DNA of 64,000 nt from Asaia sp037151935. Its GTDB lineage: Bacteria > Pseudomonadota > Alphaproteobacteria > Acetobacterales > Acetobacteraceae. Positions 26,159-36,181 of the stretch are shown here, piece by piece. Under the pieces are notes generated by a model that searched no databases, was not told the origin of the DNA, and saw only the letters and a program-made list of their open reading frames with translations. Every line of letters starts with the position of its first letter. Position 1 is the first letter of the stretch. A program made the translations under genes and the position numbers. The stretch lies in NCBI RefSeq assembly GCF_051628905.1, contig NZ_CP157575.1, positions 1,488,001 to 1,552,000 of the forward strand. The letters run 5' to 3'.

Positions 26159-26249
26159 CTTTGCCATGAAACTTCACCTCACGGTTTCGCGATGAACACA
26201 GGCAGGCCACGCGCCGCGTCCTTCCTTCCCCCGCACGAAGGCATTCATC

Positions 26250-27113
26250 ATGACGAATTTCCCCAGGCCGCCTTTCGACACCCCCCTTCAGGACCGCATC
26301 CCCGGTCAGACCGACGCCATGACGCCACTGCCTGATCACGGCGAAAGCAGCTATGAAGGATCAGGCAGGCTCGAAGGCAAGATCGCCCTCATCACTGGCG
26401 CCGATTCAGGCATTGGCCGTGCCGTGGCCATCGGCTTCGCACGCGAAGGCGCGGATATCGCTCTCTCCTTTCTCACCGAGGAAGAGAAGGATGCCCGGGA
26501 AACGGCAAGCTGGGTTGAAAAGGCCGGTCGTAAGGCGCTCCTGCTCCCCGGCGATCTTAAATCGCGCGAGATCTGCAAATCCGTCGTCAACGACACCGTG
26601 GCCGCGTTCGGACGCATTGACGTGCTCGTCAACAACGCAGCGTTTCAGGTCGAGCGCCTTGCTCTGGAAGATATTTCCGAGGATGAGTGGGACGATACCT
26701 TCGCCACGAATATCGGTGCGACGTTCCGCCTGACACGCCATGCCGTCGCACACATGAAGAGCGGCGCTTCGATCATCCATACCATCTCGGTCAACGCTGA
26801 CAGCCCCAAGCCGCGCCTGCTGGCCTATTCCGCCACCAAGGCCGCCATTCAGAATTTCAGCGGCGGTCTGGCCCAGCTACTCGGCGAGAAAGGCATCCGC
26901 TCCAACACCGTGGCCCCCGGCCCGATATGGACTCCCCTCATCCCGGCTACGATGCACGGCGACCACGTCCACGAATTCGGCGCCGACACCCCGCTCGGCC
27001 GTCCCGGCCAACCGGTAGAACTGATCGCGCCCTATGTGATGCTTGCCAGCGACGAAGCCAGCTATATCTCAGGCGCCACCATTGCCGTAACGGGCGGCAC
27101 GCCGGTTATCTGA
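26250..27113 (+). CDS. Short-chain dehydrogenase/reductase, YghA-like
   Basis: A 287-residue classical SDR with an N-terminal extension of about 40 residues rich in proline, as in the YghA/general-stress group. The nucleotide motif TGADSGIGRA is at residues 49-58, NNAA follows, and catalytic Tyr193 and Lys197 sit in YSATK. The end ISGATIAVTGGTPVI is typical. Substrate unknown; oxidation or reduction of sugars, alcohols or aldehydes is possible. GAAGG lies 9 bases before the ATG. It follows the aldehyde dehydrogenase but a terminator separates them. Confidence 0.88.
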   Translation: MTNFPRPPFDTPLQDRIPGQTDAMTPLPDHGESSYEGSGRLEGKIALITGADSGIGRAVAIGFAREGADIALSFLTEEEKDARETASWVEKAGRKALLLPGDLKSREICKSVVNDTVAAFGRIDVLVNNAAFQVERLALEDISEDEWDDTFATNIGATFRLTRHAVAHMKSGASIIHTISVNADSPKPRLLAYSATKAAIQNFSGGLAQLLGEKGIRSNTVAPGPIWTPLIPATMHGDHVHEFGADTPLGRPGQPVELIAPYVMLASDEASYISGATIAVTGGTPVI

Positions 27114-27119
27114 ATGTCT

Positions 27120-27200
27120 GGGGCTCCGCCCCAAACCCTGCCAAAGGGCCGTCGCCCTTTGGAAAACTTCTACCAGGGATGAAAGGGGCGTGCCCCTTTC
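27120..27200. repeat. Triple GC-rich hairpin element
   Basis: Three perfect hairpins follow each other: GGGGC-TCC-GCCCC (27120-27132), CCAAAGGGC-CGTC-GCCCTTTGG (27141-27162) and GAAAGGGGC-GT-GCCCCTTTC (27181-27200). The element fills the gap between two convergent genes. Similar GC-rich palindromic units are common between genes in Acetobacteraceae and related groups; copy number in this genome cannot be judged from one window. It may serve as a bidirectional terminator. Confidence 0.65.
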
Positions 27201-27234
27201 CGGGGAGCGGGGCAGCGCCACGCGGAGAGCACGT

Positions 27235-29325
27235 TCAGCGATGACCGTTGATCAGCTCACCAGCCAGACCGTCTTCATGATAGACGATTTTCAGGGCCGC
27301 AATAATGGCGCTCGTATCCGTCGCAACCGCACGGTTGTTGCTGATATCGTAATAGAGGTCGCCAGCCAGGCTCGGCAGATTACCGTCAAAAATCAGACCG
27401 ACGGCCTTGCCCTCTCGGCTGATGACCGGCGAGCCGGAATTGCCGCCCACGATGTCATTGGTCGAAACGAAATCGAGATGGGTTGCCGGATTGACGGCGG
27501 CCTTCGCATCGAGCCAGCGCTTGGGCAGAGCGAAAGGTTCGCTGCCAGTGGCGTGGCGATACATGCCAGCAAAATCGGTAAAGGGCGCCACATCGACGCC
27601 GTTCTTGCGCCAGCCTTTGACCGTGCCATAGGAAAGGCGCGGCGAGAACGTGGCATCAGGGTAAAGCGTATCGAGGCGCCCCTCAGCCTTTGCCTGAGCG
27701 AAACGGGCACGGGCAATATCGCCCTCAGCCTTGTGCAGCGGCGCAGCGACTTCATCACGCATACGAGCGCGCAACGCAGCATAGCTGGGATAAAGCTTGC
27801 GGACGAACACCACCAGCGGGTCGGTTGACGCATCGACCGCCTTGAGGCCGCCTTTCCATAACGCCAGACGCGCCGCCGGGTCGCCCATTGTCGTTCCCTT
27901 GATCAGGCGGGCAGCGAGATCATCGGGGGCATCATTGCCAAGCGCCAGATGCACAAGCGCATCGTCGGCCCCGATGGTCTGGCGCAGGCTCGTCAGGCGA
28001 AGCGCGAAAAGAGCCGTTTCGAGTTCGGGGTAGAATGGCTCTTTCGCGCCAAGAGCGGTTTCGATTTCACCAAGCTGGGCGTCGTGGAATCCGGCATGGC
28101 GCTTGGCATCCGGCAGACCGCGCTCATGAGCGCCCTCGACCAGCGACATGACATTATCGAGCGCACCACCGAACACCATGCCCAGAGCCAGATTACGTGC
28201 GAACAGATCCTTCTCGAGCGCAATGGCCTTGTCGACGGCCTTGAAGGGTTCGCCATAACTCGCCCTGCGAGCCGGATCGGCGTCAATCCATGCCTGAAGT
28301 GCGGCATCTTCCTTGGCGCGGCGCGCAACGATATCGCTCGATTGCAGGGCAGACTGCGTGCCCGAAAATGACTTCAAGGCGTTCTGCACACCGAAGAGCG
28401 TGTTTTCGGCCTGCTTGGCATGCTCGGCACTTTCACGCCCGTATTGCCACAACATGCCTTCGCGCACCGAATACAGGGCGATGACGGTCGGATTGATTAC
28501 GTCGCGCTGGAAAGCAAGAGCAGCGGCAGGGAGGCCGCGCTGGGTGCGTCCCGGATTGCCAGAAGTGAAAACGAGATCATCCGCCTTGGGGCCTGCAGGG
28601 TCGAATTGCAGGAAAGGTGTATGAACGGGCTTGCCGTCCTCATAGACACGCAGCATCGATAGATCGATATCGTAGCGCGGGTAGTCGAAATTATCGGGGT
28701 CGCCACCAAAAAACGCGATCCCCTGCTCGGGCGCCATAACGACGCGCACATCCTTGTATCGGCGATAGCGATAGAGCGCCGTCTGCCCACCATGATAAAG
28801 CGAGACCATGTCGCAGCGCCAATGAGCGTCATCACCGCCAACGCAGTCTTTGGTGAGTTTGCTTTCGACTTCCTGAAGGGCCGCTGCATAAGCCGCGCCC
28901 TGCTTGCCCTTGGTGGCATCGGCGACGGGGCTGGAAACATCTTTCATCGTGTCGAGACGATCAAGCTCCATGCCGGGGCACTGACGCTCATCGGCGAGGT
29001 CCTTGGTCGTGAAACCGTCGCGGAAATAATCGTGGTCCTTGTCCGACAGGGCGGCCAGGCAGGAATTTGCGCAGTGATGATTGGTCATCACCAGACCGTC
29101 ACCCGAGACGAAAGAAGCCGAGCAGCCTTCTGCCAGTCGTGCCGAAGACTGAACGACATGCCGAATCCAGCTAGCATCGGGGGTGAAACCATAGGATTTC
29201 TGCAAGGCCGCCTTGGGCAAATGGTCGAAGGTCCACATGCCTTCATCCGCATGGGCCGTGCTCGCAAAAGCGACAGCACCGATAAGCGCAGAGGAAAGCA
29301 GAAGCGGGGATCGTTTGACAGACAT
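27235..29325 (-). CDS. S46-family dipeptidyl peptidase, DPP7-like
   Basis: S46 enzymes are chymotrypsin-fold exopeptidases that release dipeptides from oligopeptides, usually in the periplasm. The 696-residue precursor has a signal peptide ending near AHA-D (about residue 27). The His motif MTNHHCA is at about residues 80-86 and catalytic Ser630 in GGNSGSP. Gly648 in IFDGN lies 18 residues after the serine, where DPP7-type enzymes have glycine and DPP11 has arginine; preference for hydrophobic P1 residues is therefore inferred. The ATG at 29325 starts the signal peptide; the longer upstream frame lacks coding character. It is divergent from a TonB-dependent receptor. Confidence 0.9.
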   Translation of the reverse strand: MSVKRSPLLLSSALIGAVAFASTAHADEGMWTFDHLPKAALQKSYGFTPDASWIRHVVQSSARLAEGCSASFVSGDGLVMTNHHCANSCLAALSDKDHDYFRDGFTTKDLADERQCPGMELDRLDTMKDVSSPVADATKGKQGAAYAAALQEVESKLTKDCVGGDDAHWRCDMVSLYHGGQTALYRYRRYKDVRVVMAPEQGIAFFGGDPDNFDYPRYDIDLSMLRVYEDGKPVHTPFLQFDPAGPKADDLVFTSGNPGRTQRGLPAAALAFQRDVINPTVIALYSVREGMLWQYGRESAEHAKQAENTLFGVQNALKSFSGTQSALQSSDIVARRAKEDAALQAWIDADPARRASYGEPFKAVDKAIALEKDLFARNLALGMVFGGALDNVMSLVEGAHERGLPDAKRHAGFHDAQLGEIETALGAKEPFYPELETALFALRLTSLRQTIGADDALVHLALGNDAPDDLAARLIKGTTMGDPAARLALWKGGLKAVDASTDPLVVFVRKLYPSYAALRARMRDEVAAPLHKAEGDIARARFAQAKAEGRLDTLYPDATFSPRLSYGTVKGWRKNGVDVAPFTDFAGMYRHATGSEPFALPKRWLDAKAAVNPATHLDFVSTNDIVGGNSGSPVISREGKAVGLIFDGNLPSLAGDLYYDISNNRAVATDTSAIIAALKIVYHEDGLAGELINGHR

Positions 29326-29997
29326 GGATCGAAAGCTCGCGACTGGATGATGATATAATATATCAATCCATATCGCGTGCCGATTTGCAACCGGGCGCAA
29401 ACCCCGCAGATCGTTGCTCGGCGCCCTTGGCTCGCGATGCCGAAGAGCCGGATAGACACTGCCCCGGTGATCGGCACAGTTTATATCGAGGCTGCAACAT
29501 TGCATTTTCCCCTGTCACGACAGCGCCGGATCTCCATGACAAATTCATGACATCCATGGAACGGGACCTGACGCGGCACTTCGTGTCCTCTTTCTCGGCA
29601 CGCAGATCTGCGAGAGGATAAAGAGGTTTTTACAAAGAAGTTACATGACGTTTCAAAAACCAGATCGACTCGCAAAGTTGTTGAGACATGATTTCGAGAG
29701 GAAAAATACTGCACGCACCTCAGTCGATCATTGCCTTGAAAAGCTTAAATCCGAAAGCGAGAGAGGTGATTTCAATAAATATGGAATAACGCAGCCGACA
29801 TAATGCAATTTTACCAATGATACTCTTTGAAAACGTCATTTCAGCAGACAGATATTTTTCCTCCCGGCCGCCTACTGAAATAGTCTATCAAAAACCAGAA
29901 ATAATACGACATATTGCCATAAAACCTTAACTTTACTCGAACCGCGCCGGTAACAATTTTGCGACCCGTTACATCCAGAGACGTGTCGGAGAGACCG
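29326..29997. other. Divergent intergenic region between S46 peptidase and TonB receptor
   Basis: About 670 bases, with AT content rising from about 29630 to 29950. No gene with a credible ribosome-binding site was found. It should contain the promoters of both divergent genes, but no operator of a known type was recognised. A TTG at 29959 opens the receptor frame early but is less well placed than the GTG at 29998. Confidence 0.45.
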
Positions 29998-32535
29998 GTG
30001 AAAAGACTTGCCCTGTTCCTCGTTGCAACGACTGCCTGCACGCCATTCGTGAGCCGGGGCGCCGAAGCAGCCGCCTCGCCCGAGGCGCAGGAAGTCACCC
30101 AGAAAAAAGCCGATAAGGCGACCGCGCTGGCGAAGAGGAACAAATTCGTCAAAGCCTCTGACGACGCAGAACAGGTGGTTGTCACCGGCACGCGTGAAAG
30201 CCATGTCAAGGCGCGCCAGAGCATCAGCCCGGTGGTCGTGATCTCCTCCAAGACGCTTGAGCGTTCGGGCGAACTCAACGTCGCCAATGCGCTGACACGC
30301 ACCTATCCGTCCATCACCATGAGCGCACGCGGGTCGAACACGAATTCGCTCGTGTCGTCTATCCAGATGCGCGGCCTCGGGCCTAACGAAACGCTGGTTC
30401 TGGTCGATGGCAAGCGTCGCCATTCGACGGCCAATATTGTGCAAAAGCCCGGCCCTCAATTCGCCTCTTCGGGCGTCGATCTGAACATGCTTGCGGGCAA
30501 TATGATCGACCATATCGAAGTGCTCGAAGATGGTGCAGCCGCGATGTACGGTTCTGACGCCATCGCAGGCGTGGTGAACATCATTACCAAGAAAAAGGAC
30601 CATGGTCTGACCCTGAGCGGTCAGGGCGGGGCGAATGCCTATCTTGGCAGCGGCGAGCAATATCAGCTCGATGCCGATGGCGGCTTCAAGCTGGGCAAGG
30701 ATGGCTATGTCCATCTCGGCGCGCAGTTCTATCAGACACAGCACGCCATCGCCTGGGGCCCGGATCACGCGCTGCTCGGCTACTGGCCCGCAGGTGCCGA
30801 TACCAAGAACTACTTTGTGGGCGTCAAGCCCGGCTCGGAAAGCTGGCGCGGCCGCAAAACCGATTATCTGAGCACGCCGAAGGAAACCCGCGAGACCTTC
30901 GCGCTCAATTTCGGCAAGCCTCTGGCGGCTGGCATCGAGCTTTATGGTCAGGCGACGCTCGGTTATCGCCATGCCGAAATGATGGCCTATAAATATCCCT
31001 ATGTCGTGCCCGCCGCCGGCATTTCGGAACTCCGCCCGATTACGGGAGATGACGAACTCGATTACGCAGCCGAACTCGGCATCAAGGGCGAAAACCTGTT
31101 CGGCTTCGACTGGAATCTTTCGACCGTTTATGGCGGCGATAACTCACGCATCAGCATACGTGACGTCGTCAATCTGGGCGAACTCGCCCGCACCGGCTAT
31201 TCGCCCAGCAAGTTCTGGGACTACACCCAGAAGAACACGCAATGGACGAATAATCTCGATCTGCGTCGCGGTTTCAAGATCTGGTCCATGCCGGTCAGCC
31301 TTGCCTTTGGTGGCGAGCATCGTCTGGACTCCTACCAGATCATTTCAGGCAATCCTGAATCCTATCTCGATGGTGGTCCGGTCGAGCACGCAGGTATTCC
31401 GCCGCAATCGGCAGGCACCTGGTATCGTAATATCTACTCGGCCTATGTCGATGCGACCTTCCGCCCAACGCGCAAACTGTCGATCGATGTTGCTGGACGG
31501 TATGAATATTATACCGACACCGACAACACAGAAAACGGCAAGCTTTCGGCCCGCTACGATTTCACCAATCGCTTCGCGCTGCGCGGCACGATCGCCAACG
31601 GGTTTCGTGCCCCCACCCTGCAGGAATCGCATTTCAGCCGTCTGAATATCTTCGCAGGCACGGGCAGTGTCGGCGGTCAGTTGCCGGTTGAATCCGCTGC
31701 CGCCCGCTCTCTGGGCGCGCAGGGCCTGAAGCCCGAGCGCTCGGTCAATGCCAGCGCGGGCTTTACCATGGAGCCTGTGCGCGGTCTCCATGTCGAGGCC
31801 GACGTGTATCAGATCAATCTGCGCGACCGTATCGTGCAGGGCGGTACGGTACGTGGCGCGCAGGCGCTCGATGCCATCCGCTCTTTCGGGTTCGACGTCT
31901 CTCCCTCGGCAACCAATGCTGCCGCTTCGTCTGCCTACTTCCTGTCGAACGGGGCCAGCACGCGCACACAGGGCGTGGATATCAAGGCCGATTACCTTGT
32001 GCATCTGCATGAATACGGCAATGTCGCCCTTATGGCGGCGTTCAACCTCAACCGCACCCGCCTGCATCACAACGGCATCTCGACCATCGGCAAGCCATTG
32101 CTGAACGAACAGACCATCGGCTACATCACGACCGCGACGCCGCGCAGCAAGATCATCCTCAACGCGCTGTGGACCATCGGCAAATGGGACGTGAATATCC
32201 GCCAGAGCCGCTACGGCGAAACCACGAACATGATGACCTATCAGGACTGGACGCCCGCTTCGGCCACCTGCGCAAGCGGTGGCGCCCTGCGCTACTCCAA
32301 TTCCTGCTTCGGCCAGTTCAAGAACACGCCGCGCTGGCTGACCGATCTGGAAATCGGCTACCGGATTACCTCGCGCGTTCATGCGACGATCGGCGTCAAC
32401 AACGTGTTCAACGTGCGTCCCCGTCGCTTGCCTGGCAATCTCGTGCCTGCCGGCGGTTCGATGTACGATCAGTTCTCCAATCAGGTGCCTTTCACCGGCG
32501 GCTATTATTTCGGCCGTATCAGCGCCAGCCTCTGA
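29998..32535 (+). CDS. TonB-dependent outer-membrane receptor
   Basis: An 845-residue precursor that starts at GTG 29998, preceded by GGAGAG with good spacing, giving a signal peptide VKRLALFLVATTACTPF and onward. A TonB-box-like EQVVVTGTR is at about residue 58. The plug domain has IQMRGLGPNETLVLVDGKRR and AAAMYGSDAIAGVVNIIT. The barrel ends in GRISASL rather than the usual aromatic residue. Its ligand is unknown; divergent pairing with a secreted peptidase may hint at peptide-like substrates, but this is speculation. A terminator hairpin follows at 32562. Confidence 0.9.
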   Translation: MKRLALFLVATTACTPFVSRGAEAAASPEAQEVTQKKADKATALAKRNKFVKASDDAEQVVVTGTRESHVKARQSISPVVVISSKTLERSGELNVANALTRTYPSITMSARGSNTNSLVSSIQMRGLGPNETLVLVDGKRRHSTANIVQKPGPQFASSGVDLNMLAGNMIDHIEVLEDGAAAMYGSDAIAGVVNIITKKKDHGLTLSGQGGANAYLGSGEQYQLDADGGFKLGKDGYVHLGAQFYQTQHAIAWGPDHALLGYWPAGADTKNYFVGVKPGSESWRGRKTDYLSTPKETRETFALNFGKPLAAGIELYGQATLGYRHAEMMAYKYPYVVPAAGISELRPITGDDELDYAAELGIKGENLFGFDWNLSTVYGGDNSRISIRDVVNLGELARTGYSPSKFWDYTQKNTQWTNNLDLRRGFKIWSMPVSLAFGGEHRLDSYQIISGNPESYLDGGPVEHAGIPPQSAGTWYRNIYSAYVDATFRPTRKLSIDVAGRYEYYTDTDNTENGKLSARYDFTNRFALRGTIANGFRAPTLQESHFSRLNIFAGTGSVGGQLPVESAAARSLGAQGLKPERSVNASAGFTMEPVRGLHVEADVYQINLRDRIVQGGTVRGAQALDAIRSFGFDVSPSATNAAASSAYFLSNGASTRTQGVDIKADYLVHLHEYGNVALMAAFNLNRTRLHHNGISTIGKPLLNEQTIGYITTATPRSKIILNALWTIGKWDVNIRQSRYGETTNMMTYQDWTPASATCASGGALRYSNSCFGQFKNTPRWLTDLEIGYRITSRVHATIGVNNVFNVRPRRLPGNLVPAGGSMYDQFSNQVPFTGGYYFGRISASL

Positions 32536-32561
32536 GCCACTCAATGGTTCGGCACGACAAG

Positions 32562-32590
32562 GCCGGGGGCGGAAACGCTCCCGGCTTTAT
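32562..32590 (+). terminator. Intrinsic terminator after the TonB receptor
   Basis: GCCGGGGGCG (32562-32571) pairs with CGCTCCCGGC (32576-32585), one G-U pair, closing a GAAA tetraloop, followed by TTTATG. It lies 27 bases after the stop codon. Confidence 0.7.
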
Positions 32591-32702
32591 GCGTTATGAG
32601 AGCCGAAGCTGTGGCTCTCCTGCGGGACGTTGACACGCCAGCCTTCCTGAAACGATCCTCTGCGCTGCAGAGCGATCTGCCTCATGAAAAAGGAAAAACA
32701 CC

Positions 32703-33083
32703 ATGTTCAGTCATATCGTGATCGGCAGCAACGATCTCGACGCGTCGAAAGCCTTCTATGACGCCACTCTCGGTGTGCTGGGCTGTCCGCCCGCACAGGT
32801 CGATGCAAAGGGGCGCCTGCTTTATGTCCATGACGGCGGTCGACTGGTCGTGACAAAGCCGCTCGATGGCGCCCCTGCCTGCGGCGCCAATGGCGGCACG
32901 ATCGGGTTCTCCGCCGCTTCGGCTGAAGCAATCGACGCCTGGCACAAGGCTGGTCTGGCCCATGGTGGCGTTGCCATCGAGAACCCGCCCGGCCCGCGCG
33001 AAACCCCCATTGGCACACTCTATCTGGGCTATCTGCGCGACCCCTCGGGCAACAAGCTCTGCGCCCTTCACCCGATGGGTTGA
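32703..33083 (+). CDS. VOC-fold (glyoxalase/dioxygenase-like) protein
   Basis: A 126-residue single-module vicinal-oxygen-chelate protein. It starts with FSHIVIGSNDLDASKAFYDATLGVLG, the usual first strand and helix, and ends with YLGYLRDPSGNKLCALHP, where family members bind metal or ligand. His4 and the C-terminal region are candidate metal ligands. The reaction is not predictable; many such proteins have no known enzymatic role. AAAGGAAAA precedes the ATG. Its last 16 bases overlap the convergent RND pump gene. Confidence 0.85.
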   Translation: MFSHIVIGSNDLDASKAFYDATLGVLGCPPAQVDAKGRLLYVHDGGRLVVTKPLDGAPACGANGGTIGFSAASAEAIDAWHKAGLAHGGVAIENPPGPRETPIGTLYLGYLRDPSGNKLCALHPMG

Positions 33084-36000
33084 TCGGGCATCACCGCTTC
33101 TGACGCCCGTATCGGCCCGTCAGTGAAAAACCGGGCATAGAGCAGCGGCAGAACGAGCAGCGTCAGGAGGGTTGAGGTGATCAGCCCTCCGATCACCACA
33201 GTTGCCAGAGGCCGCTCGACCTCGGCCCCCGCGCTGGCTGAAAACGCCATCGGGAAAAACCCGAAACTCGCTACCGAGGCCGTCGCCAGAACCGGGCGAA
33301 AACGCGCCTTTGCTGCAGAAAAAGCCGCCTCGGCGACCGCCATGCCCGCCAGTCGGAAGTCGCGTATCTGGCTGACCAGCACCACGCCATTGAGAATGGC
33401 CACACCGAACAGGGCAATAAAGCCGATCCCCGCCGCAATGCTGAAGGGCAGCCCCCGGATCGCAAGGGCGTAGATTCCGCCACTGGCCGCGACGGGCAGG
33501 TTGATGAACACCAGAAGGGCCGCACGCGGCGTGCCCAGCGCCAGGATCAGAAATACGAAAATCAGCACCAGCGCGATGGGCACCACCATGCTCAGACGCT
33601 TGACGGCTGAATCGAGATTGCGGAATTGCCCCGACCAGCTCAGACGATATCCGGCAGGCAGAACAAGCTGCTTTGCGACCTTTGCCTGAGCCTCGGTGAC
33701 GAAAGACTTGACGTCACGACCGCGCACATTGGCCTGCACCACAACACGCCTATGCAGCAGGTCACGGTCGATACGGGCATTGCTCTGCTCGACCGAGATA
33801 TGGGTCACATCCTTGAGCAGCACCCAGCCGCGCCCGTCTTCGCGTCTGACTTGCAACCCGCCAATACGCTCGGGAGAGGCTGTTGCACCCTCGCGATAGC
33901 GTATCTGGGTCGGGACCAACGCATTATCCAGAATCACCGGGCGACCGATATGCCCGCCGATCGCTTCGATCGTTGCCAGGATCTCCGGCACGGCGACACC
34001 CAGACGAGCCGCAGCATCGCGATTGACGTCGATATGCAGATAAGGCACCGAGCCCTCGCCCTGCTGTGCTACATCTGCCGCACCGGGAATAGACGCGACC
34101 GCCCCGATCAGCCTGCCCGCCAGCCGGTTGAGCATCGTCAGATCGTCGCCATAGATCGAAATGGCGATCTGACTTCGGACGCCCGACAGCATATCGTCCA
34201 TCCGCATCTCGATCGGCTGCGTCCAGGAATAGGATGCGTCAGGCAGATCGTGAGACAGCTTCGCGCTCATCGCTGCGACCAGTTTCGCCTGCGTCATCCC
34301 TGCGCGCCACGCCTTGCGCGGCTTGAGAAAAATGAAGCTGTCAGTCTCGTTCGTACCCATCGGATCGGTCGGAATGGCAGAGGTTCCGGTATTGCTGACG
34401 ACCGTTTCGACCTCGGGGAAGCTGCTCAGGATCTGCTCCTGCTGCGTCACCGAATGAAGCACCGTTGGCAGGGATGCGCTCGGCAGGCGCATGGAGGTGA
34501 CAACCAGCGCGCCTTCTTCAAGCTGCGGCACGAATTCGCCCCCCAGGCGCGACGCCAGCAGCAGCGCCAGCACGAAAACCGTACCCGTGATGACGAATAC
34601 GGTTTTCGCATGAGTGGCACACCATGAAAGGGCAGGCTCATAAACCCCACGCAGCCTAACGACGAGACGCGTTTCGCGGTCCTGTGGGGCGCTGCGCAAG
34701 GCGAGCGAAGACAGAACCGGCACCACGACGAAGCAATAGACGAGTGATGTCAGCAGCCCCATGATAATGGTCTGGGCCATCGGCCGGAACATCCGGCCCT
34801 CGACACCCTGAAGGGTGAGAATGGGCAGATAAACCATGATAATCACGAAAATCGCGAAGCTGACCGGGCGCAGCACGACACGAAGCGTATGCACGGCGAG
34901 GCTTTCGAGCGTTTCGCCCTGAGCGTTTCGGCTGCGTTCCACCATCAGATGCTCGACGACGACCAGCGATCCATCGACGATCATGCCGAAATCGATGGCC
35001 CCAAGGCTGAGCAGATTGGCCGAGATGCCGAAAAGACGCATACCGACAAAAGCCGCAACGAGCGAAACCGGTATGACCGAAATGATGACCAGAGCCGCCT
35101 GCCAGTTTCCCAGCACGAAAAACAGTGTGAGAAAGACCAGCAGCGCACCAAGCAGAAGATTTTCCTTGATGGTATACACTGTCTCGCCGGTCAGGGTCGC
35201 ACGGCTGTAAAAGGGTTCGAGCGTCACACCTGGCGGCAGGGAATGGCGGATATCAGGCAGCGCCCTGTTGATGGCATCGAGCGTGGCATTCGAGCTGGCA
35301 CCTTTTTGCATCAGCACCACGCCATTGACGATCTCGCCCTTGCCGTCACGCGTCACCGCGCCGAGACGCAATCTGGCGCCGAGAGACACTTGTCCCAGAT
35401 CGCGCAGGCGCAGAACGACACCATTGGCGCCCATCGTGACCGGAATGGCCGCAAAATCGGCAAGCGAGCCGACAAGCGCCCGCCCGACCACGATCTGCTG
35501 CTCTGCCTGCTGCGCGATCCAGCCGCCCCCTGAAGAGGCGTTATTACTCTCTATCGCCGCATAGATACGCCCCATCGGGATGTCATGGGCACGCATTCGG
35601 GCCGGATCGAGGGTGAGCGTATAGGTCTCTTCGGCGCCACCATTGACATTGACCTCGGCCACGCCCGGTACGAGACGTAATTGCGGCGCGACCGACCAGG
35701 TCATGAGCCGGTTCAACGCCAGTGGGGAGAAGCGTTTATCTCCCTTGATCTGGATCTGCATGATCTCGCCCATGCCGGTGGCGAGCGGCCCCATGGAGAG
35801 GCTGACGGGCACGGCAATACTCTCGCGCGCCTTTTGCAGCCGCTCATTCACGCGCGTCCGGTCCAGATCGAGATCGGAATGCTCGTCAAATTGCAGATAG
35901 ACAACCGACACACCGGTACGCGACACCGAGCGCAGATCGACCAGATCGGGTAATCCGGTCAGGCTGGCCTCGAGCGGGAAGGTGATCTGCTTTTCGACCT

Positions 36001-36181
36001 CTTCAGTCGCCAGACCGGGGGCCGTGACCGAGACCAGAACCTGTTGCGGCGAAATATCGGGCACGGGCTCGACCGGCAGGCCGGGGACGACGAAAAGTCC
36101 TGCCAGAACGAGCAGCGTGCAGAGCGCCAGAACGGCCAGCTTGTTGGCTTGCAGGAAATGCCACATGGCCCGGTCAGTCAT
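33068..36181 (-). CDS. Heavy-metal efflux RND pump, CzcA-type
   Basis: The 1037-residue inner-membrane transporter has the RND architecture of 12 helices and two periplasmic loops. In helix 4 it reads D397-F-G-x3-D403-G-S-x3-E410-H, close to the DFG-x3-DGA-x3-EN pattern of Zn/Co/Cd/Ni pumps and unlike the Cu/Ag type; Ala to Ser and Asn to His are departures. The periplasmic TDPMGTNETD segment is also CzcA-like, and a methionine of the CusA copper triad appears to be replaced. No outer-membrane partner gene is adjacent. It overlaps the adaptor gene by 8 bases and is likely regulated with it by the CsoR-type protein. Confidence 0.92.
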   Translation of the reverse strand: MTDRAMWHFLQANKLAVLALCTLLVLAGLFVVPGLPVEPVPDISPQQVLVSVTAPGLATEEVEKQITFPLEASLTGLPDLVDLRSVSRTGVSVVYLQFDEHSDLDLDRTRVNERLQKARESIAVPVSLSMGPLATGMGEIMQIQIKGDKRFSPLALNRLMTWSVAPQLRLVPGVAEVNVNGGAEETYTLTLDPARMRAHDIPMGRIYAAIESNNASSGGGWIAQQAEQQIVVGRALVGSLADFAAIPVTMGANGVVLRLRDLGQVSLGARLRLGAVTRDGKGEIVNGVVLMQKGASSNATLDAINRALPDIRHSLPPGVTLEPFYSRATLTGETVYTIKENLLLGALLVFLTLFFVLGNWQAALVIISVIPVSLVAAFVGMRLFGISANLLSLGAIDFGMIVDGSLVVVEHLMVERSRNAQGETLESLAVHTLRVVLRPVSFAIFVIIMVYLPILTLQGVEGRMFRPMAQTIIMGLLTSLVYCFVVVPVLSSLALRSAPQDRETRLVVRLRGVYEPALSWCATHAKTVFVITGTVFVLALLLASRLGGEFVPQLEEGALVVTSMRLPSASLPTVLHSVTQQEQILSSFPEVETVVSNTGTSAIPTDPMGTNETDSFIFLKPRKAWRAGMTQAKLVAAMSAKLSHDLPDASYSWTQPIEMRMDDMLSGVRSQIAISIYGDDLTMLNRLAGRLIGAVASIPGAADVAQQGEGSVPYLHIDVNRDAAARLGVAVPEILATIEAIGGHIGRPVILDNALVPTQIRYREGATASPERIGGLQVRREDGRGWVLLKDVTHISVEQSNARIDRDLLHRRVVVQANVRGRDVKSFVTEAQAKVAKQLVLPAGYRLSWSGQFRNLDSAVKRLSMVVPIALVLIFVFLILALGTPRAALLVFINLPVAASGGIYALAIRGLPFSIAAGIGFIALFGVAILNGVVLVSQIRDFRLAGMAVAEAAFSAAKARFRPVLATASVASFGFFPMAFSASAGAEVERPLATVVIGGLITSTLLTLLVLPLLYARFFTDGPIRASEAVMPDQPIG

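Noticed and set aside
25013..26167. 384-codon minus-strand open frame
   Set aside because: Antisense to the aldehyde dehydrogenase, which has all catalytic motifs; no similarity seen.
31345..32544. 399-codon minus-strand open frame
   Set aside because: Antisense to the second TonB-dependent receptor; low-complexity pattern typical of shadow frames in GC-rich genes.
34889..35533. 214-codon plus-strand frame
   Set aside because: Antisense to the RND pump gene; His/Arg/Asp-rich shadow frame.
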